Origin: Pseudeuparius sepicola
Taxonomy: Eukaryota > Arthropoda > Insecta > Coleoptera > Anthribidae
NCBI GenBank assembly: GCA_963920635.1
Contig: OY987301.1
Coordinates: 58,224,560 to 58,288,559 of the forward strand
DNA: 64,000 nt
Reading direction: 5' to 3'
A program made the translations under genes and the position numbers. Of this stretch, positions 47,766 to 60,900 are shown piece after piece. The notes under the pieces were generated by a model, which did no database searches, was not told where the DNA came from, and saw only the letters and a program-made list of their open reading frames with translations. The stretch's first letter is position 1, and each line of letters starts with the position of its first letter.

Positions 47766-50181
47766 ATTTCGCAAAAACTGTGTTCACCCACTGTTCTAAG
47801 GACTCATTTAAAGAGAAATACCCAGAAAGTAACACGGAAAGAACATTTCGTATCGAAATTCACATAAAAACTAAAGTTACGAGAAAACAGAGAATCGACG
47901 AAGAACAAGCGGAATTCAGTAAATACTCCGAAATTTTCCCTGATTCAATAATTTCCCATTCAATTTCGCAAAAACTGTGTTCGCACACTGTTCTGCTACT
48001 AAAATTAAGAGAAATACACGGAAAGTAAAACGAAAAGAACATTTCCTATCGAAATTCACATAAAAACTAAAGTTACGAGCAAACAGAGAATCGACGTAGA
48101 ACCAGCAAATACTCTTTTGCTAAATTGGATGGGAAATTATTGAATCAGGGATAATTTCGAAGTATTTGCTGAATTCCGCTGGTTCTACGTCTATTCTCTG
48201 TTTTCTCGTAACTTTAGTTTTTATGTGAATTTCGATAGGAAATGTTCTTTTCGTGTTACATTCCGTGTATTCTCTTAATTTTAGTAGTAGAACAATGTGT
48301 GAAAACAGTTTTTGCGAAATTGGTGGGAAATTATTGAGTCACCGTTAATTTCGGAGTATTTTCTGAATTCCGCTGGTTCTACATTGATTCTCTGCTTCTC
48401 GCAGAGAATCGTTCTTTCCGTGTTACTTTCCGGGTATTTCTCTTTAAATGAGTCCTTAGAACAGTGTGCGAACACAGTTTTTGCGAAATTGAAACGGAAA
48501 TTATAGAAACAGGGATAATTTCGGTGTATTTGCTAAATTCCGCTGGATATACGTCGATTCACTGTTTTCTCGTAATTTTAGTTTTTATGTGAATTTCGAT
48601 GGGAAATGTTCTTTTCTTGTTACTTTCTGTGTATTTCTCTTAAAATGAGCCTTAGAACAGTGTGTGAAAATAGTTAATTTGAAATTGGATGGGATATTAT
48701 GGAATCAGGGACAATTTCGAAGTATTTTCTAATTTCCGATGGTTCTACGTCGATTCTCTGTTTTCTCGTAACTTTAGTTTTTTTGTGAATTTCGATAGGA
48801 AATGTTCCTTTCGTATTACATTCCGTCTATATCTCTTAAAATCAGTCTAAGGACTGTTCTAAGGAACAGTGTGTGAAAACAGTTTTTGCGAATTTGATTG
48901 GGAAATTATTGAATCAGGGATAACTTCGGAGCATTTGCTGAATTCCCCTGGTTCTACATCGATTCTCTGTTTTCTCGTACCTTTAGTTTTTATGTGATTT
49001 CGATAGGAGATATTTTTTTCTTGTTACTTTCCGTGTATTTCTCTTAACCTTTGTAGTAGAACAGTAGAAATTCATAAAAACTAAAGTTACGAGAAAACCG
49101 TGAATCGACATATAACCAGCGGAATTTACTCCGAAATTATACCTGATTCAACAATTTCCCATTCAATTTCGCAAAAACTGTGTTCACACACTGTTCTAAT
49201 GACTCATTTAAAGAGAAAGTAACACGGTAAGAACATTTCCTATCGAAATTCACATAAAAACTAAAGTTACCAGAAAACAGTGTATCGACGTATAACCAGA
49301 GGAATTCAGAAAATACTCCGAAATTATCGGTGATTCAATAATTTCCCACCAATTTCGCAAAAACTGTTTTCACACACTGTTCTACTACTAAAATTAAGAG
49401 AAATACACGGAAAGTAACACGAAAAGAACATTTCCTATCGAAATTCACATAAAAACTAAAGTTACGAGAAAACAGAGAATAGACGTAGAACCAGCGGAAT
49501 TCAGCAAATACTTCGAAATTATCCCTGATTCAATAATTTCCCATCCAATTTAGCAAAAGAATATTTCCGCTGGTTCTACGTCGATTCTCTGTTTGCTCGT
49601 AACTTTAGTTTTTATGTGAATTTCGATAGAAAATGTTCCTTTCGTGTTACTTTCTGGGTATTTCTCTTAAGTTTAGTAGTAGAACAGTGTGCGAACACAG
49701 TTTTTGCGAAATTGAATGGGAAATTATTGAATCAGAGATAACTTCGGAGCATTTTCTGAATTCCGCTGGTTGTACATCGATTCTCTGTTTTCTCGTACCT
49801 TTAGTTTATATGTGATTTCGATAGGAAATATTCTTTTCGTGTTACTTTCCGTGTATTTCTCTTAACCTTTGTAGTACAACAGTAGAAATTCATAAAAACT
49901 AAAGTTACGAGAAAACAGTGAATCGACGTATAACCAGCGGAATTTAGCAAATATTCCGAAATTATACCTGATTCAACAATTTCCTATTCAATTTCTCAAA
50001 AACTGTGTTCACACACTGTTCTAAGGACTCATTTAAAGAGAAAGTAACACGGAATGAACATTTCCTATCGAAATTCACATAAAAAGTAAAGTTACGAGAA
50101 AACAGTGAATCGACGTATAACCAGCGGAATTCAGCAAATACTCCGAAATTATCCGTGATTCAATAATTTCCAATCCAATTT
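47766..50181. repeat. Nested 2,412-bp unit b
   Basis: This unit is nearly identical to unit a. Diagnostic substitutions include ACCGTTAATTTC at 48,343, where unit a has ACCGATAATTTC, GGTAAGAACATTTCC near 49,227, and CGGAGCATTTGC near 48,930, where unit a has CGGACCATTTGC. These allow the later partial copy at 54,450-55,047 to be assigned to unit b. Confidence 0.87.
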
Positions 50182-53100
50182 CGCAAAAACTGTGTTCACA
50201 CACTGTTCTAAGGACTCATTTAAAGAGAAATACCCAGAAAGTAACACGAAAAGAACATTTCCTATCGAAATTCACATAAAAACTAAAGTTACGCGCAAAC
50301 AGTGAATCGACGCAGAACCAGCGGAATTAAGCAAATACTCTTTTGCTAAATTGGATGGGAAATTATTGAATCACCGATAATTTGGAGTATTTTCTTAATT
50401 CCACTGGTTCTACGTCGATTCTCTGCTTTCTCGTAACTTTAGTTTTTTTGTGAATTTCGAGAGGAAATGTTCCTTTCGTATTACATTCCGTGTATATCTC
50501 TTAAAATCAGTCCTTAGAACAGTGTGTGAAAACAGGTTTTGCGAAATGGATTGGGAAATTATTGAATCAGGGATAACTTCGGAGCATTTGCTGAATTCCG
50601 CTGGTTCTACATCAATTCTCTGTTTCTCGTACCTTTAGTTTTTATGTGATTTCGATAGGAAACATTCTTTTCGTGTTACTTTCCGTGTATTTATCTTAAC
50701 CTTTGTAGTAGAACAGTAGAAATGGGAAATGGGAAATTATTGAATCACGGATAATTTCGGAGTATTTGCTGAATTCCTCTGGTTATACGTCGATTCACTG
50801 TTTTCTCGTAACTTTAGTTTTTATGTGAATTTCGATAGGAAATGTGTTAGTTTCCGGGTAATTCTTTTTAAATGAGTCCTTAGAACAGTGTGCGAACACA
50901 GTTTTTGCGAAATTGAATGGGAAATTGTTGAAACAGGGATAATTGTGTATTTCTCTTAAAATGGCCTTAGAACAGTGTGTGAAAATAGTTAATTTGAAAT
51001 TGGATGATTATTGAATCAGGGACAATTTCGAAGTATTTGCTGAATTCCGCTACGTCGATTCTCTGTTTTCTCTAGTTTTTTTGTGAATTTCGATAGGAAA
51101 TGTTCCTTTCGTATTACATTCCGTATATATCTCTTAAAATTAGTCCTTAGAACAGTGTGTGAAAACAGTTTTTGCGAAATTGATTGTGAAATTATTGTAT
51201 CAGGGATAACTTCGGAGCATTTGCTGAATTCCGCTGGTTGTACATCGATTCTCTGTTTTCTCGTACCTTTAGTTTATATGTGATTTCGATAGGAAATATT
51301 CTTTTCGTGTTACTTTCTGTGTATTTCTCTTAAAATGAGCCTTAGAACAGTGTGTGAAAATAGTTAATTTGAAATTGGATGGGAAATTATGGAATCAGGG
51401 ACAATTTCGAAGTATTTTCTAATTTCCGATGGTTCTACGTCGATTCTCTGTTTTCTCGTAACTTTAGTTTTTTTGTGAATTTCGATAGGAAATGTTCCTT
51501 TCGTATTACATTCCGTCTATATCTCTTAAAATCAGTCCTTAGAATAGTGTGTGAAAACAGTTTTTGCGAGATTGATTGGGAAATTATTGAATCAGGGATA
51601 ACTTCGGAGCATTTGCTGAATTCCGCTGGTTCTACATCGATTCTCTGTTTTCTCGTACCTTTAGTTTTTATGTGATTTCGATAGGTGATATTCTTTTCTT
51701 GTTACTTTCCGTGTATTTCTCTTTACCTTTGTAGTACAACAGTAGAAATTCACAAAAACTAAAGTTACGAGAAAACAGTGAATCGACGTATAACCAGCGG
51801 AATTTAGCAAATACTCCAAAATTATCCCTGATTCAAAAATTTCCCATTCCATTTCGCAAAAACTGTATTCGCACACTGTTCTAAGAACTCATTTAAAGAG
51901 AAAGTAACACGGAAAGAACATTTCCTATCGAAATTCACATAAAAACTAGAGTTACGAGAAAACAGTGAATCGACGTATAACCAGCGGAATTCAGCAAATA
52001 CTCCGAAATTATCCGTGATTCAATAATTTCCCATCCTATTTCGCAAAAACTGTGTTCACCCACTGTTCTAAGGACTCATTTAAAGAGAAATACCCAGAAA
52101 GTAACACGGAAAGAACATTTCGTATCGAAATTCACATAAAAACTAAAGTTACGAGAAAACAGAGAATCGACGAAGAACAAGCGGAATTCAGTAAATACTC
52201 CGAAATTTTCCCTGATTCAATAATTTCCCATTCAATTTCGCAAAAACTGTGTTCGCACACTGTTCTGCTACTAAAATTAAGAGAAATACACGGAAAGTAA
52301 AACGAAAAGAACATTTCCTATCGAAATTCACATAAAAACTAAAGTTACGAGCAAACAGAGAATCGACGTAGAACCAGCAAATACTCTTTTGCTAAATTGG
52401 ATGGGAAATTATTGAATCAGGGATAATTTCGAAGTATTTGCTGAATTCCGCTGGTTCTACGTCTATTCTCTGTTTTCTCGTAACTTTAGTTTTTATGTGA
52501 ATTTCGATAGGAAATGTTCTTTTCGTGTTACATTCCGTGTATTCTCTTAATTTTAGTAGTAGAACAATGTGTGAAAACAGTTTTTGCGAAATTGGTGGGA
52601 AATTATTGAGTCACCGATAATTTCGGAGTATTTTCTGAATTCCGCTGGTTCTACATTGATTCTCTGCTTCTCGCAGAGAATCGTTCTTTCCGTGTTACTT
52701 TCCGGGTATTTCTCTTTAAATGAGTCCTTAGAACAGTGTGCGAACACAGTTTTTGCGAAATTGAAACGGAAATTATAGAAACAGGGATAATTTCGGTGTA
52801 TTTGCTAAATTCCGCTGGATATACGTCGATTCACTGTTTTCTCGTAATTTTAGTTTTTATGTGAATTTCGATGGGAAATGTTCTTTTCTTGTTACTTTCT
52901 GTGTATTTCTCTTAAAATGAGCCTTAGAACAGTGTGTGAAAATAGTTAATTTGAAATTGGATGGGATATTATGGAATCAGGGACAATTTCGAAGTATTTT
53001 CTAATTTCCGATGGTTCTACGTCGATTCTCTGTTTTCTCGTAACTTTAGTTTTTTTGTGAATTTCGATAGGAAATGTTCCTTTCGTATTACATTCCGTCT

Positions 53101-55047
53101 ATATCTCTTAAAATCAGTCTAAGGACTGTTCTAAGGAACAGTGTGTGAAAACAGTTTTTGCGAATTTGATTGGGAAATTATTGAATCAGGGATAACTTCG
53201 GACCATTTGCTGAATTCCCCTGGTTCTACATCGATTCTCTGTTTTCTCGTACCTTTAGTTTTTATGTGATTTCGATAGGAGATATTTTTTTCTTGTTACT
53301 TTCCGTGTATTTCTCTTAACCTTTGTAGTAGAACAGTAGAAATTCATAAAAACTAAAGTTACGAGAAAACCGTGAATCGACATATAACCAGCGGAATTTA
53401 CTCCGAAATTATACCTGATTCAACAATTTCCCATTCAATTTCGCAAAAACTGTGTTCACACACTGTTCTAATGACTCATTTAAAGAGAAAGTAACACGGA
53501 AAGAACATTTCCTATCGAAATTCACATAAAAACTAAAGTTACCAGAAAACAGTGTATCGACGTATAACCAGAGGAATTCAGAAAATACTCCGAAATTATC
53601 GGTGATTCAATAATTTCCCACCAATTTCGCAAAAACTGTTTTCACACACTGTTCTACTACTAAAATTAAGAGAAATACACGGAAAGTAACACGAAAAGAA
53701 CATTTCCTATCGAAATTCACATAAAAACTAAAGTTACGAGAAAACAGAGAATAGACGTAGAACCAGCGGAATTCAGCAAATACTTCGAAATTATCCCTGA
53801 TTCAATAATTTCCCATCCAATTTAGCAAAAGAATATTTCCGCTGGTTCTACGTCGATTCTCTGTTTGCTCGTAACTTTAGTTTTTATGTGAATTTCGATA
53901 GAAAATGTTCCTTTCGTGTTACTTTCTGGGTATTTCTCTTAAGTTTAGTAGTAGAACAGTGTGCGAACACAGTTTTTGCGAAATTGAATGGGAAATTATT
54001 GAATCAGAGATAACTTCGGAGCATTTTCTGAATTCCGCTGGTTGTACATCGATTCTCTGTTTTCTCGTACCTTTAGTTTATATGTGATTTCGATAGGAAA
54101 TATTCTTTTCGTGTTACTTTCCGTGTATTTCTCTTAACCTTTGTAGTACAACAGTAGAAATTCATAAAAACTAAAGTTACGAGAAAACAGTGAATCGACG
54201 TATAACCAGCGGAATTTAGCAAATATTCCGAAATTATACCTGATTCAACAATTTCCTATTCAATTTCTCAAAAACTGTGTTCACACACTGTTCTAAGGAC
54301 TCATTTAAAGAGAAAGTAACACGGAATGAACATTTCCTATCGAAATTCACATAAAAAGTAAAGTTACGAGAAAACAGTGAATCGACGTATAACCAGCGGA
54401 ATTCAGCAAATACTCCGAAATTATCCGTGATTCAATAATTTCCAATCCAATTTCGCAAAAACTGTGTTCACCCACTGTTCTAAGGACTCATTTAAAGAGA
54501 AATACCCAGAAAGTAACACGGAAAGAACATTTCGTATCGAAATTCACATAAAAACTAAAGTTACGAGAAAACAGAGAATCGACGAAGAACAAGCGGAATT
54601 CAGTAAATACTCCGAAATTTTCCCTGATTCAATAATTTCCCATTCAATTTCGCAAAAACTGTGTTCGCACACTGTTCTGCTACTAAAATTAAGAGAAATA
54701 CACGGAAAGTAAAACGAAAAGAACATTTCCTATCGAAATTCACATAAAAACTAAAGTTACGAGCAAACAGAGAATCGACGTAGAACCAGCAAATACTCTT
54801 TTGCTAAATTGGATGGGAAATTATTGAATCAGGGATAATTTCGAAGTATTTGCTGAATTCCGCTGGTTCTACGTCTATTCTCTGTTTTCTCGTAACTTTA
54901 GTTTTTATGTGAATTTCGATAGGAAATGTTCTTTTCGTGTTACATTCCGTGTATTCTCTTAATTTTAGTAGTAGAACAATGTGTGAAAACAGTTTTTGCG
55001 AAATTGGTGGGAAATTATTGAGTCACCGTTAATTTCGGAGTATTTTC
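50182..55047. repeat. 6,684-bp higher-order repeat, copy 2 (truncated at 4.87 kb)
   Basis: This copy keeps the 6,684-bp spacing to copy 1 and contains a complete unit a (about 52,038-54,449) and the first part of unit b. It carries the unit-b marker ACCGTTAATTTC at 55,027. It ends where the sequence switches to copy A at 55,047-55,068, so 1.8 kb of the higher-order unit is missing. I saw very few differences from copy 1, indicating a young duplication. Confidence 0.92.
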
Positions 55048-57584
55048 TGAATTCCGCTGGTTCTACATCGATTCTCTGTTTTCTCGTACCTTTAGTTTTT
55101 ATGTGATTTCGATAGGAAATATCTTTTCGTGTTACTTTCCGTGTATTTCTCTTAACCTTTGTAGTAGAACAGTAGAAATTCATAAAAACTAAAGTTACGA
55201 GAAAACAGTGTATCGACGTATAACAAGAGGAATTCAGAAAATACTCCGAAATTATCCGTGATTCAATAATTTCCCACCAATTTCGCAAAAACTGTGTTCA
55301 CACACTGTTCTAAGTACTCATTTAAAGAGAAATACCCAGAAAGTAACATGAAAGGAACATTTCCTATCGAAATTCACATAAAAACTAAAGTTACGAGCAA
55401 ACAGAGAATCGACGTAGAGCCAGCGGAAATACTCTTTTGGATGGGAAATTATTGAATCAGGGATAATTTCGAAGTATTTGCTGAATTCCGCTGGTACTAC
55501 GTCTATTCTCTGTTTTCTCGTAACTTTAGTTTTTATGTGAATTTCGATAGGAAATGTTCTTTTCGTGTTACTTTCCGTGTATTTCTCTTAACTTTAGTAG
55601 TAGAACAGTGTGTGAACACAGTTTTTGCGAAATTCGATGGGAAATTATTGAATCAGGGATAATTTCGGAGTATTTGCTAAATTCCGCTGGTTATACGTCG
55701 ATTCACTGTCTTCTCGTAACTTTAGTTTTTATGAATTTCTACTGTTGTACTACAAAGGTTAAGAGAAATACACGGAAAGTAACATGAAAAGAATATTTCT
55801 TATCGAAATCACATAAAAACTAAAGGTACGAGAAAACAGAGAATCGATGTACAACCAGCGGAATTCAGCAAATGCTCCGAAGTTATCCCTGATTCAATAA
55901 TTTCACAATCAATTTAGCAAAAACTGTTTTCACACACTGTTCTAAGGACTAATTTTAAGAGATATATACGGAATGTAATACGAAAGGAACATTTCCTATC
56001 GAAATTCACAAAAAAACTAGAGAAAACAGAGAATCGACGTAGCGGAATTCAGCAAATACTTCGAAATTGTCCCTGATTCAATATCATCCAATCCAATCCA
56101 TTCAATAATCATCCAATTTCAAATTAACTATTTTCACACACTGTTCTAAGGCCATTTTAAGAGAAATACACAGAAAGTAACAAGAAAAGATCATTTCCTA
56201 TCGAAATTCACATAAAAACTAAAATTACGAGAAAACAGTGAATCGACGTATATCCAGCGGAATTCAGCAAATACACCGAATTTATCCGTGATTCAATAAT
56301 TTCCCATCCAATTTCGCAAAACCTGTGTTCACACATTGTTCTAAGGACTCTTTAAAGAGAAAATACCCAGAAAGTAACACGGAAAGAACATTTCGTATCG
56401 ATATTCACAAAAAAACGCAAAAACTGTTTTCACACACTAAGAGAAATAGACGGAAAGAAACCCGAAAAGAACATTTCCTATCGTAATTCACATAAAAACT
56501 AAAGTTACGAGAAAACAGAGAATCGATGTGGAACCAGCGGAATTCAGCAAATGCTCCGAAATTATCCCTGATTCAATAATTTCCCATCGAATTTCGCAAA
56601 AACTGTGTTCACACACTGTTCTACTACTAAAATTAAGAGAAATACACGGAAAGTAAAACGAAAAGAACATTTCCTATCGAAATTCACATAAAAACTAAAG
56701 TTACGAGCAAACAGAGAATAGACGTAGAACCAGCGGAATTCAGCAAATACTTCGAAATTATCCCTGATTCAATAATTTCCCATCTAATTTAGCAAAAGAG
56801 TATTTGCTGGATTCCGCTGGTTCTACGTCGATTCTCTGTTTGCTCGTAACATTAGTTTTCATGTGAATTTCGATAGGAAATGTTCTTTTCGTGTTACTTT
56901 CCGTGTATTTCTCTTAATTTTAGTAGTAGAACAGTGTGCGAACACAGTTTTTGCTAAATTGAATGGGAAATTATTGAATCAGGGATGGAGTATTTGCTGA
57001 ATTCCGCTTGTTCTTCGTCGATTCTCTGTTTTCTCGTAACTTTAGTTTTTATGTGAATTTCGATACGAAATGTTTTTTCCGCGATACTTACTGTGTATTT
57101 CTCTTTTAATGAGTCCTTAGAACAATGTGTGAACACAGTTTTTGCGAAATTGGATGGGAAATTATTGAATCACGGGTATCCGAGAGTATTTGCTGAATTC
57201 CTCTGGTTATACGTCGATTCACTGTTTTCTCCTAATTTTAGTTTTTATGTGAATTTCGATAGGAAATGATCTTTTCTTGTTACTTTCGGGTATTTCTCTT
57301 TAAATGAGTCCTTAAAACATTGTGTGAACACAGTTTTTGCGAAATTGGATGGGAAATTATTGAATCAGGAATAATTTCGGAGTATTTGCTGAATTCCGCT
57401 AGTTCTTCGTCGATTCTCTGTTTCCTCGTAACTTTAGTTTTTTTGTGAATTTCGATACGAAATATTTTTTCCGTGTTACTTTCCTTGTATTTCTCTTAAT
57501 TTTAGTAGTATACACGAAAAGTAACACGAAAAGAACATTTCCTATCGAAATTCACATGAAAACTAAAGTTACGAGAAAACAGAG

Positions 57585-57975
57585 AATCGATGTAGAACCA
57601 GCGGAATTCAGCAAATGCTCCGAAATTATCTCTGATTCAATAATTTCCCATTCAATTTCGCAAAAACTGTGTTCGCACACTGTTCTACCACAAAGAGTAA
57701 GAGAAATACACGGAAAGTAACACGAAAAGAACATTTCCTATCGAAATTCACATAAAAACTAAAGTTACGATAAAACAGAGAATCGACGAAGAACCAGCGG
57801 AATTCAGCAAATACTCCATCCCTGATTCAATAATTTCCCATTCAATTTCGCAAAAACTGTGTTCGCACATTGTTCTACTACTAAAATTAAGAGAAATACA
57901 CGGAAAGTAACACGAAAAGAACATTTCCTATCGAAATTCACATGAAAACTAAAGTTACGAGAAAACAGAGAATCG
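57585..57975 (-). repeat. 386-bp two-monomer insertion in the right copy A
   Basis: The right copy has two extra R monomers relative to 29,100. Their combined length is 386, which equals two 196-bp monomers minus 6. The 6 bp are accounted for by the ACTCCATCCCTG deletion variant at about 57,804-57,815. Flanking markers differ slightly (GATGTAGAACC at 57,590 against GATGTGGAACC at 57,975; CACAAAGAGTAAG against CACAAAAAGTAAG), so the insertion came from a related monomer pair such as the one near 40,180-40,320 (inverted) and not from a simple local duplication. Confidence 0.85.
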
Positions 57976-60900
57976 ATGTGGAACCAGCGGAATTCAGCAA
58001 ATGCTCCGAAATTATCTCTGATTCAATAATTTCCCATTCAATTTCGCAAAAACTGTGTTCGCACACTGTTCTACCACAAAAAGTAAGAGAAATACACGGA
58101 AAGTAACACGAAAAGAACATTTCCTATCGAAATTCACATAAAAACTAAAGTTACGAGAAAACAGTGAATCGACGTATAACAAGCAATTTAGCAAATACGC
58201 CGAAATTAACCGTGATTCAACCAATTTCGCAAAAAGTGTATTCACACAATTCAGAAAATACTCCGTAATTATCCGTAATTCAATAATTTCCCATCCAATT
58301 TAGCTAAAGAGTTTCGAGAAAACAGAGAATCGATGTAGAACCAGCGGAATTCAGCAAATGCTCCGAAATTATCCCTGATTCTGCTGAATTCCGCTGGTTC
58401 TACGTCGATTCTCTGTTTGCTTGTAACTTTAGTTTTTATGTGAATTTCGATAGGAAATGTTCTTTTCGTGTTACTTTCGGGTATTTCTCTTTAAATGAGT
58501 AATTAAAACATTGTGTGAACACAGTTTTTGCGAAATTGGATGGGAAATTATAGAATCACGGATAATTTCGGCGTATTTGCTAAATTGCTTGTTATACGTC
58601 GATTCACTGTTTTCTCGTAACTTTACTTTTTATGTGAATTTCGATAGGAAATGTTCTTTTCGTGTTACTTTCCGTGTATTTCTCTTAATTTTAGTAGTAG
58701 AACAGTGTGCGAACACAGTTTTTGCGAAAAGTAGAATGGGAAATTATTGAATCAGGGATAATTTCGGAGTATTTGCTAAATTCCGCTGGTTATACGTCGA
58801 TTCAAGTTCTCGTAACTTTAGTTTTTATGTGAATTACGATAGGAAATGTTCTTTTCGGGTTTCTTTCCGTCTATTTCTCTTAGTGTGTGAAAACAGTTTT
58901 TGCGTTTTTTTGTGAATTTCGATAGGAAATGTTCTTTTCGTGTTACTTTCTGTGTATTTCTCTTAAAATGAGTCCTTGGAACCGTGTGTAAAAATAGTTT
59001 TTGCGAAATTGGATGGGATAATTTCGAAGTTTTTGCTGAATTCCGCTATTTATACATCGATTCACTGTTTTCTCGTAACTTTAGTTTTTATGAATTTCTA
59101 CTGTTCTACTACAAAGATTAAGAGAAATACACGGAAAGTAACACGAAAAGAATATTTCCTATCGAAATCACATAAAAACTAAAGGTACGAGAAAACAGAG
59201 AATCGATGTATAACCAGCGGAATTCAGCAAATGCTCCGAAGTTATCCCTGATTCAATAATTTCCCAATCAATTTCGCAAAACTGTTTTCACACACTGTTC
59301 TAAGGACTAATTTTATGAGATATAGACGGAATGTAATACGAAAGGAACATTTCCTATCGAAATTCACAAAAAAACTAGAGAAAACAGAGAATCGCCGTAG
59401 CGGAAATCAGCAAATACTTCGAAATTGTCCCTGATTCAATAATCATCCAATCCAATCCATTCAATAATCATCCAATTTCAAATTAACTATTTTCACACAC
59501 TGTTCTAAGGCTCATTTTAAGAGAAATACACAGAAAGTAACAAGAATAGATCATTTCCTATCGAAATTCACATAAAAACTAAAATCACGAGACGTATAAC
59601 CAGCGGAATTTAGCAAATACTCCGAAATTATCCCTGATTCAAAAATTTCCCATTCTATTTCGCAAAAACTGTATTCGCACACTGTTCTAAGAACTCGTTT
59701 AAAGAGAAAGTAACACGGAAAGAACATTTCCTATCGAAATTCACATAAAAACTAAAGTTACGAGAAAACAGTGAATCGACGTATAACCAGCGGAATTCAG
59801 CAAATACTCCGAAATTAAACGTGATTCAATAATTTCCCGTCCAATTTCGCAAAAACTGTGTTCACCCACTGTTCTAAGGACTCATTTCAAGAGAAATACC
59901 CAGAAAGTAACACGGAAAGAACATTTCGTATCGAAATTCACATAAAAACTAAAGTTACTAGAAAACAGAGAATCTACGAAGAACCAGCGGAATTCAGAAA
60001 ATACTCCGAAATTGTCCCTGATTCAATAATTTCCGATTCAATTTCGCAAAAACTGTGTTCGCACACTGTTCTACTACTAAAATTAAGAGAAATACACGGA
60101 AAGTAAAACGAAAAGAACATTTCCTATCGAAATTCACATAAAAACTAAAGTTACGAGCAAACAGAGAATAGACGTAGAACCAGCGGAATTCAGCAAATAC
60201 TTCGAAATTATCCCTGATTCAATAATTTCCCATCTAATTTAGCAAAAGAGTATTTGCTGGATTCCGCTGGTTCTACGTCGATTCTCTGTTTGCTCGTAAC
60301 ATTAGTTTTCATGTGAATTTCGATAGGAAATGTTCTTTTCGTGTTACTTTCCGTGTATTTCTCTTAATTTTAGTAGTAGAACAGTGTGCGAACACAGTTT
60401 TTGCTAAATTGAATGGGAAATTATTGAATCAGGGATGGAGTATTTGCTGAATTCCGCTTGTTCTTCGTCGATTCTCTGTTTTCTCGTAACTTTAGTTTTT
60501 ATGTGAATTTCGATACGAAATGTTTTTTCCGCGATACTTACTGTGTATTTCTCTTTTAATGAGTCCTTAGAACAATGTGTGAACACAGTTTTTGCGAAAT
60601 TGGATGGGAAATTATTGAATCACGGGTATCCGAGAGTATTTGCTGAATTCCTCTGGTTATACGTCGATTCACTGTTTTCTCGTAATTTTAGTTTTTATGT
60701 GAATTTCGATAGGAATTGATCTTTTCTTGTTACTTTCTGTGTATTTCTCTTAAAATGGCTTTAGAACAGTGTGTGAAAATAGTTACTTTGAAATTGGATG
60801 ATTATTGAATGGATTGGTTTGGATGATTATTGAATCAGGGACAATTTCGAAGTATTTGCTGAATTACGCTACGTCGATTCTCTGTTTTCTCCAGTTTTTT

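Larger units (their letters stand above)
43500..50181. repeat. 6,684-bp higher-order repeat, copy 1 (complete)
   Basis: Sequence at 43,500 recurs at 50,184 and every marker checked afterwards keeps the 6,684-bp spacing (for example 43,766 with 50,450; 45,974 with 52,658; 47,221 with 53,905). Inside it are two direct 2,412-bp units. Blocks are R to 43,653, F 43,660-45,050 (a long F run), R 45,068-45,704, F 45,710-46,646, R 46,662-47,148, F 47,157-47,461, R 47,478-48,114, F 48,120-49,056, R 49,074-49,560, F 49,568-49,873, then R. Confidence 0.93.
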
